DNA of 64,000 bases from Henckelia pumila (lineage: Eukaryota > Streptophyta > Magnoliopsida > Lamiales > Gesneriaceae): assembly GCF_033568475.1 (NCBI RefSeq), contig NC_133123.1, forward strand, positions 134,314,242 to 134,378,241, written 5' to 3'. A program made the position numbers and the translations under genes. The notes under the pieces were generated by a model. It made no database searches. It was not told where the DNA came from and saw only the letters and a program-made list of their open reading frames with translations. Numbering within the stretch: the stretch's first letter is position 1; every line of letters starts with the position of its first letter. This document shows, piece after piece, positions 23,336 to 36,406 of the stretch.

Positions 23336-23792
23336 TATTTATAATGAAAAATATTTCAAAAGGGAATATGATTCGGTTTTTGTTAATTTTAAATGATGTG
23401 CATATTGCCACCTGAAAATTTAAAATCACATGTCAAATAACTTGCCACTGGAAACTTCAAATTAATTGAAGCCAAGAAACTTTTAAATTAGGTGGGCCTA
23501 ACAAATTGCTAGGAGACACTCCTGACCCATCACGTGAATCATGAACAAAATGGCTCGCCCACCCGAAGTCCCCGCTTTTAATAATAGATGATAGATGATA
23601 ATTCTTTTCTAAATAATTAAAATTTTAAATTTATATATATATATATATATAATTAACTTTTTCCCCTAAAACGGTGCCGACTTTTAACCTCAATATTTTT
23701 GGGTTTTGTCACTGTGAGAATATAATTTTTCGTTGACAACTAGTTAAAGTTTTACATCACATATAATAATATTCAAATTATAAATTTTAAGG

Positions 23793-24147
23793 CATTTTTT
23801 TGGGTTTTGGGTTGACTTCATTTAATGGGTCTCCGAAGCACATATATTTCCAAAAAGTATATTTTCCGTGAGGCGGATTGCTTATATCTAAAGTTAGTTA
23901 ATTGAAAATAATATTTTTAAAATAAAACATAATATTTTTTTAGAGTCGGGTGAAATAAAAAAAATTCTCACAAAATTACCTTTTTAAAAAAAATTCTCGC
24001 AAAATTAAATAATGAAATCGCGTTACGAGAATTTCTGTGAAATATATACCAACTAAGCAGTTTTATGAAACATTTTTTTTTTGTTTTGGGTTGACTTCAT
24101 TTAATGGTCTCCGGAGCACATATATTTAATATTTCGAAAAAGTATAT
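23793..24147 (+). repeat. Direct repeat pair about 75 bp each, 277 bp apart
   Basis: The block TTTTGGGTTGACTTCATTTA, followed by ATGG(G)TCTCCG and AGCACATATATTT, occurs at 23793-23868 and again at 24070-24147. It is followed both times by a degenerate AAAAAGTATAT tail. The intervening sequence is AT-rich and unremarkable. It may be a local duplication or two ends of a degraded element. Confidence 0.7.
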
Positions 24148-24381
24148 ATATATATATTTTTTCCCATTTCATATTTTTGGAGAAATTAAATTAAAATATA
24201 TATATATACAAGCAGATTATTTATGATCTTTCTAAGAGGTTGCATTGCACTGACTCGGGTCATGGAATCTCGCAGACAGAATCGGGAAATTTTACAAAAA
24301 ATGATACGATAAGAGCAAGGAGAAAAAGACATTGCATTTGCTCCCACCTTCCACACACAATAATGTTCGTGCCCCTCTCCC

Positions 24382-24389
24382 TATATATA
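24382..24389 (+). promoter_or_regulatory. TATA box of the DUF4050-type gene
   Basis: TATATATAG lies in a pyrimidine-rich stretch, about 60 bp before the uORF start and 80 bp before a strong splice donor. Transcription would start near 24410-24420. Confidence 0.6.
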
Positions 24390-24409
24390 GACCCTTCTCG
24401 CTTGAAAGG

Positions 24410-24461
24410 GCTCTCTCTTCTCCTCTTTATTTGGCTTCCTATGGAGCAAAGCCCACCGAAG
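24410..24461 (+). promoter_or_regulatory. 5' UTR exon 1 of the DUF4050-type gene, with uORF start
   Basis: The exon ends at the donor AAG/GTATGC (24461/24462). It holds ATGGAGCAAAGCCCACCGAAG from 24441. When spliced to the acceptor GTCTAG/GTCGATTAG (exon 2 from 26187), this reading frame becomes MEQSPPKVD and stops, giving a 9-codon upstream ORF that spans the intron. The UTR intron (24462-26186) is about 1.7 kb. The 5' end is inferred from the TATA box only. Confidence 0.6.
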
Positions 24462-26243
24462 GTATGCCATTTTCTTTCTTTCTTTCGTTTTGTTTTATTT
24501 GGCTTTTATTTTTTTTTTATTCGTCCTTGTGTTTTTTATGCTTATACTTGCATTTCCGTTGTCCCTTTTCTTGTTTTTTTTTTCCTGTGGTTTTATTTAT
24601 TTATTTATTGTGTGTGTTTGTTGGAAGTTGTGATCGTTTTGACGGTTTTAGTTGGTGACATGGAAAGGGATTGGAGATTGTGGGAGAGGCTCAATGGGTT
24701 GTGTGTGTTTTTGGTTTCCTGAAATTTGTTTTTGACTATAGGAATGGAATATAAATATTATACTTTGGAGGAAAAGGTGTAGTTTTGATCATGTGCCTGT
24801 CATGATTTAAGGGATTTCTTAAGAATACAACTTTGAAATGCATCAGATCGTCTTGTTTCACAGATACTATATGGAAGGTGTCTGAAGTCATTGCTGGTTT
24901 GGTTATAGCGACGGAATACAGAGGGATTTTCAGCCCCCCTCCCTCCAATTCTAGTAGTAAAAATTTATGTTTAGCATCGAAGATATCTAGATTTTGGAAT
25001 AATGTACATGACTCAACTTTTGACCTAAGTTCTGGCTCCAACCCTGTTGCTTATGATTGTGGGGATTTTATATGAAAATGGGTAGTAAGAATACTCTAAA
25101 TCTATTATCTTTGTAAATGTGCAGTTGATTTTATCATCTCCACGCATACTTTACATTTTGGGTAAATGGTTGAGATGTGAGTGCTAGAAATTCTAATGGT
25201 TTTGTCTTTATGAAACAAGAGCATGAGGCAATACATTTTTACATGGTTCATGGCTTCAATTTAAGAGGAATGGCTGAGTTTTAAGACAGAATCTGAGGTT
25301 CTCTGATTTTGTTAAGGCTGCTCCTTAACTCGGTTTATTTTAGTGGAAAATAAATTTTTAAATTGATGGGATGGTGTTACATGATACAGGGCATCGGTGG
25401 GTAATGATCCTAGGAGGCACGATAATATTTCTTTACCTGTAGTAACTATAGGCCCCTCAAGTGAAAATCTTTTGTCTCACTTGAGAAAGAAAAAATATTA
25501 GCATGTTTTATCATGAAATGAACAAGCGTTTCATGGGGACTTTCTTTTCTATAACTATTGCCACCAGCTTAAAATTCTTAATGTCCCCATGTTTTCACTG
25601 AAATATGTACCACAAAAGTTTCCAATTGAAAACCAAGAGTGCTAAATTCTGTGGGGCTTCTACGGATCAATTAAAACTAGGGTTTTAGTTTCAAAGGAAT
25701 TTACAATAGTGATTACAACTTCCGACCATTTAAACAACATGCATGCTTTTTAGTTGAATGGATGACTTTAAAGAAACCTCTGTCTAGTTTTGACTCTGAA
25801 CTGAACACATATAACATCTTATCATGAGAAAGTAATTCATTTTCAGTTTGTCGTCATGTTTACAGGATTCACTTTCTGGAGAGTATCAATGGAAATTTAT
25901 TTGTATCGAGTTTGTTTTTGCTAGTTACAACTTTTTTATGTCTTGGAAAATAATGTTTCAGAGATCAGAAACTTTCATTCGTACGAGCTTATATTAAACT
26001 AACAGTTGATTTCTACACATTTTTGTAATTGTTAAATTCTACTTTCGATGTGAAACAAATTAACTCTAGAGTCTCTCTGTTTTTTGTCCACCCCAAAATT
26101 TGTTATTTTACTTGGCTTTACAAGCCATGTGTTGGTCAGCCAATATGATTCTTAATATCAGTTGGATTACCTGTGCTCCTGTCTAGGTCGATTAGGAAGG
26201 AAATCAAATTATCGCAGACAATTTCCTTTCATCTTGAAGGGGG

Positions 26244-27576
26244 ATGTTATTGAGTCAAGATATGATGGAAGTTGGTACTAGAACATCCCACTCCAATGAG
26301 AAGAGACCTTTGGCAAATTCTACACCTGCCAATCAACCAAAAATGCCAGTGGAGAAAAATATGAATTCGTCTGTGTTTGTCAATCATGGTGAGTCTATAA
26401 TGGTAGCTTTTTTTGTTTAAAGAGTAGAAAGCAACACAATCTAAAGAAATATCCATCTTGTTTCACTTTCCTTGCTCGTCCTTCTTTGTTTAAACACATG
26501 GAAATAGAATGTATAGATTATTCTCGAGATTATCTTTGGAAAAGTTGGAAACGTGAACTTCTCTTTTGGGTACTAGATGATCGATGATTCATTTATATTC
26601 GGTGGGTTCAATTTTTCATTTATCGTAATCGCAATTCTGTTGCTTTTTTGTTTCTTTTGTTGAATAGAGATGAAAGTTAAAAAAAAATCTGCCTCTTTTC
26701 CTGGTTTGACAAACTGTGTAGAGACTAAAAATTGAGAAACCGGTGGTATAAGGCATATAATGTGTGCATGTTATATAGCTGCAATTGCATGGGCTGAGAA
26801 CAGAAGAAAGTGGACTGGAGATTTATCTCAGAAACCTAAAAGGATACCGAAGGATCCAATTATAAGGTAAACTCAATATTTCTTCTCCCAAATGTTTGAA
26901 CCCATGTCATATATGGCTGATTCAAGTTTGACTGTTTCACCAGATTTTGAATGGCATGTCATATGTGACTTTTGCATGTCAGTAGCATTAACATTCTAAA
27001 AATGAAATTAATTTTCTTATTGGCACTTCAGGTGCAATAGTAATTGAAGAATGACAGGGCACCTTTTCTAGTATATGCTCATGAAGATCATCAAGCAAGT
27101 CTTTGGTTCAAAATAGTTGAGATTTGTTGTATTAAAACATTTTAACTGGAAAGGTTGTCAGAATTCCATTTTGTGATACCATGAATTTTCAGTTTCTTGT
27201 GGTTCAAAAATCGCGGTGGACTCTTACTCAGTGTTTTTGCTCTTGCAGCTGGTCCATGACCTATGAAGACTTACTCTCCACCAACGACCCTTTCTCAGAG
27301 CCAATCCCCTTAACTGTAAGTTACCTTGGCACAGACACCATCAAATTCATTTGAGAATTTTACGTGCACATTTACTCATCACCTACCTCAGGTGATACAC
27401 TTTGATCAACTTTTACCTCTCTTCCATCCATTTGAGTGTTGCTCTAATTATGGCTGCATAATTATTTGATTCACATAGGGAAAACGTTCCATTGATGAAT
27501 TGCATATCCATGTATTTTGCAGGAGATGGTCGACTTTTTGGTTGATATCTGGCAAGATGAGGACCTTTTTGACTAG
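26244..27576 (+). CDS. DUF4050-type small protein of unknown function
   Basis: Four coding exons (26244-26388, 26779-26866, 27249-27315, 27523-27576) with matching phases give 117 aa. The start is fixed by an in-frame TGA at 26235, just upstream of the ATG. The N-terminal 48 residues are variable and polar (GTRTSHSNEKRPLANSTP). The conserved DUF4050 part runs from AAIAWAENRRKWTGD through KDPIISWSMTYEDLLST and DPFSEPIPL to EMVDFLVDIWQDEDLFD at the C-terminus. The family is plant-wide and has no established biochemical role; no catalytic motif, signal peptide or membrane segment is seen. A cytosolic or nuclear location is only a guess. A long UTR intron and a uORF suggest regulation after transcription. 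Confidence 0.85.
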
Positions 27577-28499
27577 TTAATCTTGAACTAGTTGAAATTA
27601 TTTCGAGGAAGTATTTACTTGGAAAGCAAATGTGGATATTGTTCAAGAAATGACTTTTTGCACTCCCTTGTGCCTGCCCTTCATGTATCCAAGAACGAAA
27701 TATAGACGAGCATCAGGGCCGATTCAGCTGTATTTTCAGGTTCTTGTTGTAACATTATTTGCTTAGGTCAGGCTTGTAACCTAATATTGTAACATAGTAG
27801 CTAGTACGCCTTCTTAAAATTTAGAAGAGCTAACTACTTGATTTGTTTGAATAGAAATCGTAGCTGGTAAATGGTAAATTGTTTATCAAGAAAATGAATC
27901 ACATTTTGATTTATTTTTAAGCGTTGAAAGGGTAAAGGGCATGACTTTAGCACTTCATATCATACATGTTACCTTCTACAATCAGACTTTTCAAAACTTG
28001 TAGAATTTTACTTGTGTTGCAACTATTTTCTCCATTCGATTTTTGACCTCTGAAAAATCAACATATCTTGTGCATTGCTATATTTTAACCACTATTTAAC
28101 AGTGTAGAATGTGCATAGGATGCTCATAGGTACATCCAGGTTAAAACACTTCTGACACTTGAGAAGTTGTAGGCCACAAAAACAAATGTAGAATTCTAAA
28201 AGAAAACACATTCAGGGACTGTGTGTATATATACGCCTTCATTGCCACATGAACTTCACTATCACCTTGGCGTCGTCCATGGGAATTTCAGGGTGATGAA
28301 AGGTTTCCATGCAAACCATCATCGGTGCACATTCCATCTCCGCAAGAACTTAAATGGCCAGAATTCTAATCCCCAAAGAGTTCACAATCAAACCTCTGCT
28401 TGCTGGAACGATCAGCAGATTAAGATGATTTTATGCAAGAATGTAGGTTTGTTGGTCTGGAAAAATTCCATGATCTTCATTTCATTACTGGCGTATTTA
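27577..28499. other. Convergent intergenic region, 3' flanks of DUF4050 gene and SVR1
   Basis: About 920 bp containing the two 3' UTRs. The stretch at 28200-28500 has an open frame on the plus strand without recognisable homology or codon bias, and it probably is the 3' UTR of SVR1 read on the wrong strand. Nothing else was seen. Confidence 0.5.
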
Positions 28500-31400
28500 T
28501 CAACTTTTCCAGCCCAATGCTCTTAGGTTAGCTGCGGTAAGTTCCATATGATTCCCTAAACTGACCCAGGAGTCGGGGTAACATAATATTAGGACTCGAG
28601 AAAATACAGATCAGACATGGAAAAGAACATAGTTTAGAACAGGATGAGTAGAACTTACGTGAGATCTGGAAGCCTGAAACCACCTATTCGTACACGTTTC
28701 AGAGCATGAATCTGCAACAAGGAAATACGATTATCACTGTTAGGAATGTCCGTCGCTTAATCGGAAAAGCATATAGAAACAAATAAAAACCACTTTGCTA
28801 CCCACGTCAAATGTAATCAGCTCGGAAAATGGCAAGAAGACTAGGATGATAAGATAATGTGTTTGTGACCATACTTCACAATGGTCTAGCGAGCAATAAC
28901 CGCTACGTGTACAAATATAATGCTCAATTTTTTTTTGATTTTATGATAACCGAAACACAACATCACGATCCTTGTGCCACCTCATGAATATCAACATAGC
29001 ACAACAAAAGCGATTGTGTTGTTTCTCCAAATAATTGCTTTAACTTGAGACTTGTGATGATCAAACTGGTGACCTTAAATATGATACTAACTACCAAACA
29101 ACCTCTTGCTGCTAATATCAAAATTATAGTTGATGATAAAATCGCGATTCAAATCTTTGAACCGTAAATCTGTCCCATGTACCTGAAGTCCAGCATTTTT
29201 AACAAGTTCTCGAACTTCGTGGTTTCTTCCCTCATGAACCTGCAAAGTGAAAGGGACAAAAGTTTACCTTTCATCATGATTTAAGAGCAAAAGCTAAAAA
29301 CAGACAGCTTATTCAGTGTGTTTGACATGCCAAGATCTTGGTGGACTTAGAGAACTGATCAAACCCAAGCTTCTGTTATTCCTTTGATTGACGCATAGGC
29401 AAAGGGAAAAGTGAATAGGCATTTTGCAAGGATGCCAATATATACAGTCTAATACCGCTGTTCTTACTGTTGAGCTACCTCACAATTAACTTTTCACCAA
29501 TTCGTCGTGAAAAAATATTTGAATCTCTTAACAAAAATTAGGCAAACTACACGTACCATAATTCAAAAACAATAAGCATTGTTAATCACTCGAGGGATGC
29601 TCGTTCCAGTTATGAAAATATTAAGACGCCAACAGGAGAAATAACGTAAGACAATTGACTGCAAGTATGTAAACAGGAGATCTACAGATATCTACTGGAG
29701 CGTACATGTAAAATACAAATACTAAATAGTAAACAATTGAAAATCAAGAGCAAAATTCCTCTTTTGATAATTAACTTATCTTTCAGATATTTTGCCAAGC
29801 ATGAGTTCTTGGGCAGATTAATTGCATAGCAGCTGAATATAGAAAATGTATCTCACAGAAAATAATGTGTTTTCACCCATGACGCACAAAAGATGAGGAA
29901 AAAAGGAGGATTGATTACAAAGCAGCAAGATGAAGAAATATAATATGAAATGGAAGAATACCACAATGCGAAGTCGAGGCCTTTTAATGTCAGGCTGTTG
30001 GGGCAGTTGCTCCACCACGTCTGGTGTGCATTGGACACCATCTATGACAGTTCCCTCGCTGATGGCTAATAAATGCTTCTTATGGACCTCACCATCAATA
30101 GTTGTAATGTATCTGCAATCAACAAAATTATATGTACAAGCTTCATTCATTTGATAACAAGCCACTGATCTGCCCTGGAGAAATCAAGAGACAAGGTGAA
30201 ATAAGAAAATTAAAGTAAATCTTACTCCTTGGATAAATTAGATGAAGGGTGTGAAATCTTTTGAGCAAATTCACCTGTAACACCACATAAACCATCACTG
30301 CCACATACTTGATTCATCATACCAAAGCCGATAGACAATGTGTAATCCATCAATTATTCATATGAGATTATTCAAATAACTATACCATCATTTGTCACAA
30401 TAATCAACCCAGTCGTGGCAACATCAAGGCGACCAACTGTAAAGAGTCGTGGCTTTGGAAGCCCAGGATTTCTTTTATTCTGACAAAAAAGAAGAAGACA
30501 TTCAAAGCCACTAAAAATTGTCCAAAAGAAACAGTTCACGTGACATCAAGTCCCTAAAATATTAACAATTTGAGCAATCTCTCGTACCCAACTATTCATA
30601 TAATCATCAAATAGAGAAATCACAGACTTTGTCTCCTTCTCTCCTGTCGAACATATGTAACTGCAAATAATTTTATTTTTGCATCAGTTCACCAGTAAAC
30701 TTATGAAGCTAAATTCTAGTGTGAGAAGTGAGACATGTAGATGACAAACCCTTTTGGCTTGTTCAAGGCAAGATAAACCTTGGGAGGTAGTTTCTTAGCC
30801 AGACGGCTCCCATTCACATATATCACATCTTGACCAGGATCAACTCTAGTCTGCTCACAAGATCAGTATTCAGAATCAAATGCACACCATAGTTTGTCCA
30901 TACACAATTTGACAACTTAATAACCAGAATCCAGATAATATGAGATGCCAAAATATTTCATTGGATTATTACAAAACGGATTATGGAGCCAAATATATGT
31001 AACTTTTTCAGATTCCGCTCACATCGACTTTAGACTGACCTGGGGTGTGTTGCAGACAGAACCATTGACAGTCACCTTCCCTTGAAAAATCAGCTCTTCG
31101 CTACTTCTCCTCGATGCAACTACCAAATTTTCATGCCGTAAACGAAGTTAAAAAAACTAGATCATAAGTCTTAACGTCTTTAACAGCATGACATATCACT
31201 TCGCACACCTATCATAACCAATAAGAGAAATCCCAAAGGCTGAAAAAATTGTGCAAAATCTAATGAAATTCGGAGGTCTATATGGAATGTTAGGAGCTTC
31301 ATAACAACAAAGAAACCTTTCTGCTAAAAAATTCATCAGTAATCTTTTATATTTTATTTGAATTATGTAATTTTCATCGAGTCCGACAGTCCAAAGATTT

Positions 31401-32305
31401 TTGTCATCTAAGTGCTTTCAATCAATTAGCTCTAAGGGTACAAAATGAACCAAGTATTTTCACAAGCAACAAGACTCAGGCTCGATTGCTGCCAAGCTTG
31501 AGCTTAGGCTAACATAACATCATTCAAAAGCTCGAGAGTGGCTCATGAGGTTCTTAATCTTGTTAATGTTTTTTTGTATATAAAATATGTATGCCTAATA
31601 TTTGAACTATTAACAATCAATTAAGTATATCCCCTATCCAATATTTTCCAGCTTTAAAAATCATACAATATCGTTTCATATATAATTCGCAATGCAATTA
31701 CATCGAAGCTTAAACTTTGAACCATATTCACAACCAATTGAGGACATGAGCGAAGCAACTTACTGTGCAGAAAGCACAATGTATAGCACTGGACGCGACA
31801 AAATAAATTTACTCTTACCTCCTGCAGCTGCAAGAACCTTTGCCAGTCTCTGCGGAGGCTCGCGAAACCTCTCATTATAAAACCTGCGAGCCGCCTTAGA
31901 ATACTTCGGCGGCACAGATGACTGCTTCACTTGGTCACCACTTTTAACATCACCACCACCGACTTTTTTCTTCTTCTTCTGGGTTTTCGTTTCCGCCATA
32001 GCACGAAGATAATGCTCCGGCGGCGTCGTCTGGAGGGCGAGGTTTCCATTCTCGTCTCTGACAATCCATGGGATATATAGCTGTTCTCCGAGCTCTGAAA
32101 TAAACGATCCCGGTGGGTCCGAGTCAGCCCCGGGAGTTACCGGCAGCTGGGTAATGGGTTTGGGTTTGGGTGGGGCGAAGGTGATGTTGAATTCAGAAGA
32201 GAGAGAGGAAGTGACAAGGGTGCAGAAGCGGCGGCGTGGGAAGACGGTGGGTTTGGAAATGCGGAGGGTTGTGAACGCGGCGGCTGCAGCAGCTACCGCC
32301 GCCAT
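28500..32305 (-). CDS. SVR1: Chloroplast rRNA pseudouridine synthase SVR1 (RsuA/RluB family)
   Basis: Ten exons close into 401 aa: 32305-31819, 31119-31040, 30850-30750, 30660-30588, 30479-30386, 30274-30226, 30112-29962, 29239-29183, 28711-28659, 28560-28500. An Ala/Ser/Arg-rich plastid transit peptide (about 1-40) is followed by a variable region with a KKKKK run. An S4 RNA-binding domain then begins at PQRLAKVLAAAGVASRRS, about residues 152-200. The catalytic domain carries GRLDVATTGLIIVTND, with the nucleophilic Asp near residue 266, then VHEGRNHEVRELVKNAG and LKRVRIGGFRLP. The end NLRALGWKS matches the family. In Arabidopsis SVR1 is required for normal plastid rRNA processing and suppresses var2 variegation. 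The start codon is only 129 bp from a copia LTR that now separates it from AMI1. Confidence 0.95.
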
Positions 32306-32392
32306 TAGCGGTTATCTTGGCAACGGACTAACGCTGCAGATATAGTAAAAATTAATTAAATTATATAGATATCTAGACGATGATATATAATA

Positions 32393-32396
<4 letters not shown>

Positions 32397-32434
<38 letters not shown>
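32397..32434. repeat. TA microsatellite at a copia insertion site
   Basis: About 19 TA units directly precede the left LTR of the copia element. ATATATAT also follows the right LTR from 38631, so the element inserted into a TA tract and the exact target duplication cannot be delimited. Confidence 0.85.
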
Positions 32435-32440
<6 letters not shown>

Positions 32441-32653
32441 GAAAAGTAAAAATTTATGGTAAAAACTAAAAACTCTAAAACTCAAAATATATATCAAATC
32501 AAATACTTATAAAATCTTCTGAGGTCTATTTATAGATACTCAATTGAGAAATGTCCAAAAATAAATATGGCATCCATTACATAATCAAAAATTAAAATAT
32601 CATCACATCACCATCACAATAATTTTCAATCTAATTTTAATATATAATTTCCA
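32435..32653 (-). repeat. 3' LTR of the SVR1-AMI1 copia element
   Basis: In plus-strand view it begins TGTTGTGAAAAG and ends TTTCCA, matching 38382-38630. It carries AAATTTATGGTAAAAACTAA and AATTGAGAAATGTCC blocks common to both copies. Confidence 0.85.
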
Positions 32654-33007
32654 ATACTCCTCCTTGTGATGATGATCGTGATATTACGTGTTTGTATACT
32701 GCCTCGTTAAAAACCTTACTAGGAAAAACTTAGTGGGATAAAAACCATAGCAAGAAAAAAAGAGTGCAGCCACGTAAACTCCCCCTCATGTTAATACGAT
32801 CGATTCTTCACATACGCTGTAGATTTCGCATCCCAATATTATATATATGCTTTCTGAATATTGCCGTAGGAAGCGCCTTTGTGAAGAGATCTAATGAGTT
32901 CTCACTTGATTGAATGTAACAGATATCAATATCTGTATTCTTCTCAAGCTCTTGAGTGTATGCAAAGAACTTTGGGGGATATGTTTTGTTCTGTCACTTT
33001 TGATGTA

Positions 33008-36000
33008 TCATTCTTTTATTTGAGCAATACATGCAGCATTATCTTCATACAGCGTCACATGATTCTTGTTTACTGATAATCCACAAGAAGTTTGGATATG
33101 TTGTGTCATTGATTTTAGCCAAACACATTCACGGCTTGCTTCATGTAGCGCAATAATCTCGGCGTGATTTGATGAAATTGTTACTAGTGTTTGTTTCTGT
33201 GAACGCCAAGAAATTGTTGTGCCTCCACGAGTAAATACATATCCGGTTTGGGAACGTGGTTTTATGTGGATCAGATAAATATCCAGCATCATCATAACCA
33301 ATGATACTTTGATTGGTGTCTTTTGAGTACAAAAGTCTCAAATCAGTCGTTTCTCGTAGATAACGGAATATATGTTTAATTCCATTCCAGTGCCTCTTTG
33401 TTGGATATGAACTGAATCTTGCTAATAAATTTACAGCAAAAGATATATCAGGTCTAGTGCAATTTGCAAGATACATAAGGGCACCAATGGCACTTAGATA
33501 TGGTACTTTTTGACCAAGAATAACTTCATCATCTTCACATGGACGAAATGGATCCTTTTCTATGTTTAATGATCTTACAACCATTGGAGTACTTAATGAA
33601 TTTGATTTATCCATATTAAAACGTTTAAGGATCTTTTATGTATAATTTGCCTGGTGAACAAAAATTCCACATTTTTTTTGTTCAATTTGCAAACCCAAGC
33701 AATACTTGGTTTTCCCAAGATCCTTCATTTCGAATTCTTCTTTCAAGTATAACATCTTGAATTTCTTTATTCGTTCCAATGATATTTAAATCATCAACAT
33801 ATACAGCAATAATTACACATCTGGATGTTGTTTTCTTGATGAAAACACAAGGGCATATTGGATCATTTACATATCCTTTTTCATCAAGTGCTCACTTAGC
33901 CGATTATACCACATTCGGTCAGATTGCCTCAACCCATATAATGATCTTTGCAATTTTATAGAATAAAATTCTCTGGGTTTTGAACTTTTGTGCTTCAGAC
34001 ATCTTAAATCCTTCAGGGATTTTCATGTATATATCACTATCAAGTGATCCATATAAGTAAGCTGTAACAACATCCATAAGACACATTTTCAAATTTTCAG
34101 GCACGACCAAACTAATCAAATATCGAAACGTAATTGCATCCATAACAGGAGAATACGTTTCTTCATAATCAATTCCAGACCTTTAAGAAAAACCTTGTGC
34201 AACAAGTCTAGCTTTAGATCTTGCTATTTCATTTTTCTCATTTCGCTTTCGAATAAAAACCCATCTGTATCCAACAGGTTTTACACCTTTAGGTGTGAGG
34301 ACTATAGGTCCAAAACATTACGTTTATTTAGCGAATCCAATTCAACCTGGATGACATCTTTTCATTTGGCCCAATCATGACGAATTTTACATTCACCAAA
34401 AGATTTTGGTTCATGATCCTCATTTTCATTTATGATGTCACATGTCACATTATAACAAAATATCTCATCAATATCTTCTATATCTTTTCGGTTCCATATT
34501 TTTTCAGTATTAATATAATTGATAGAGATTTCACGATTCTTGTCAGTTTGTGGTTCTGACAGAATATTTTCATCATTAGGTGTTTCTTCTGGAACACCAT
34601 TTTCTATTTTATGATCATCGTGTTTCTCTATTCCTTTTCTTTTTCGAGGATTTTTATCCTTGGAACCGACTGGCCTTCCACGCTTCAAGCATTTTATGAC
34701 ATCATGAGTGTCTTCAATTTGTTTTTTTTGAATTTCAATTCGAGCAGGGGCATTTACAGCATGTATATATGATTTTGTTACCCCTTTTGTGTCTGCAAAT
34801 GCATCTGGCATTTGATTTGCAATTCTTTGCAAGTGTACAATTTGTTGTACATTTTTCTCACATTGTTTGGTTCTTGGATCCAAATGTAACAATGATGGTA
34901 CATACCATGTGATTTTCTTTTCGTTGTGTTTCTTTTCTCCCCCTAACATTGGGAAGATTTCTTCATTAAAATGACAATCAGCACGTGCTGTAAACACATC
35001 GCCTGTCTGAGGCTCAAGATATCGAATGATTGATGGGCTATCATAACCGATATAAATACCGATTTTTCTTTGAGGACCCATTTTTGATCGTAGAGGTGGT
35101 GCAATAGGCACATACACCATACATCCAAAAATTTTTAGATGAGAAATATTTGGTTCTTTACCAAATGCAAGTTGCAATGGGGAGAATTTATGATATGCAA
35201 TTGGTCTGATGCGAATTAATGCCGCAGCATGTAAAATTTCATGTCCCCATATAGAAATAGGGAGTTTTGTTCTCATAATCATTGGTCTAGCAATCAGTTG
35301 TAGACGTTTAATCAATGATTCAGCTAATCCATTATGTGTATGAACATGAGCAACAGGATATTCAACAGTAATTCCCATTGACATACAATAGTCATTGAAA
35401 GTTTGGGAAGTAAATTCTCCAGCATTATCAAGTCTTATTTTCTTGATTGTATTATCGGGAAATTGATTCCGCAATTTTATTATTTGAGCCATTAATCTTG
35501 CAAATGCCTCATTCCGAGTTGACAATAAGCATACATGTGACCATCTACTGGAGGCATCGATCAATACCATAAAATATCGAAATGGTCCACATGGTGGATG
35601 AATTGGCCCACAAATATCACCCTGAATACGTTCAAGAAATATGAGTGATTCTGCTTGGATTTTAGTTGGTGATGGTCTTATAATAAGTTTTCCAAGAGAA
35701 CATGCTTTACATTGAAACTTATTATTCTGAAAGATCTTCTGGTCTTTCAATGGATGACCATGTGTATTTTCAATAATTCTTCGCATCATTATTGAACCAG
35801 GATGTCCCAATCGATCATGCCAATTGGTTAATATTGAAGAATTATTAACCACCATATTTGATTCGATTGACCTTATATGTGTATAATGCAATCCAGTAGG
35901 GAGCATTGATAATTTTTCAACCACATATTTCTTTCCTGATTTATATGTGGTAAGACACATATATTTCTGATTTCCATCAGTTATCGTCTCAGTATCATAT

Positions 36001-36344
36001 CCATGAGAATATATGTCATTAAAACTCAACAAATTTTTTTTCGATTGTGGTGAATATAAAACATCATTTATCCGAAATTTTGTACCATTTGGTAACAAAA
36101 ATTGTGCTTTACCACAACCTTCAATCAAGCCTACAGGACCTGATATGGTATTCACCATTGTTTTTGTTGGTTTTATTTCCATGAAATATTTTTCTTCTCG
36201 CAGAATAGTGTGCGTTGTACCACTATCCGATATACAAATTTCCATGATATTATTTTCATATTTTCTCATAGCATTTTCCATATCAAACTTCACAAAAATG
36301 CAATAAAGAAAAATTAAGTACAATACAAATGCAAAATATAACAT
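33008..36344 (-). pseudogene. pol region (protease, integrase, RT, RNase H) of the SVR1-AMI1 copia element
   Basis: Read on the minus strand the parts appear in the order protease (SDSGTTHTIL), GAG-pre-integrase (NWHDRLGHPGS), integrase core (GDICGPIHPP, then RLDNAGEFTSQ), RT fragments (DVVTAYLYGSLDSDIYMKIPEGF), and RNase H with a KPRSQTGYVF-like motif near 33250. This is a Ty1/copia order. It is a broken copy with several breaks. Confidence 0.85.
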
Positions 36345-36406
36345 GCTTTATAATACAAGAATGCATGAAAAATACAAATTTGTTACAATCTAGTCCCACC
36401 AATCTT

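Larger units (their letters stand above)
22930..24380. other. Intergenic region with MITE and short repeats
   Basis: About 1.45 kb, very AT-rich, with a foldback MITE (23153-23335), a TA microsatellite (about 23631-23651) and a direct repeat pair (23793-23868 and 24070-24147). No coding region is supported. Confidence 0.6.

Noticed and set aside
24240-24722. Long open frames on the plus strand over the DUF4050 5' UTR and UTR intron
   Set aside because: They cross a TATA box and a splice donor, are rich in Phe and Leu from poly-T, and have no homology.
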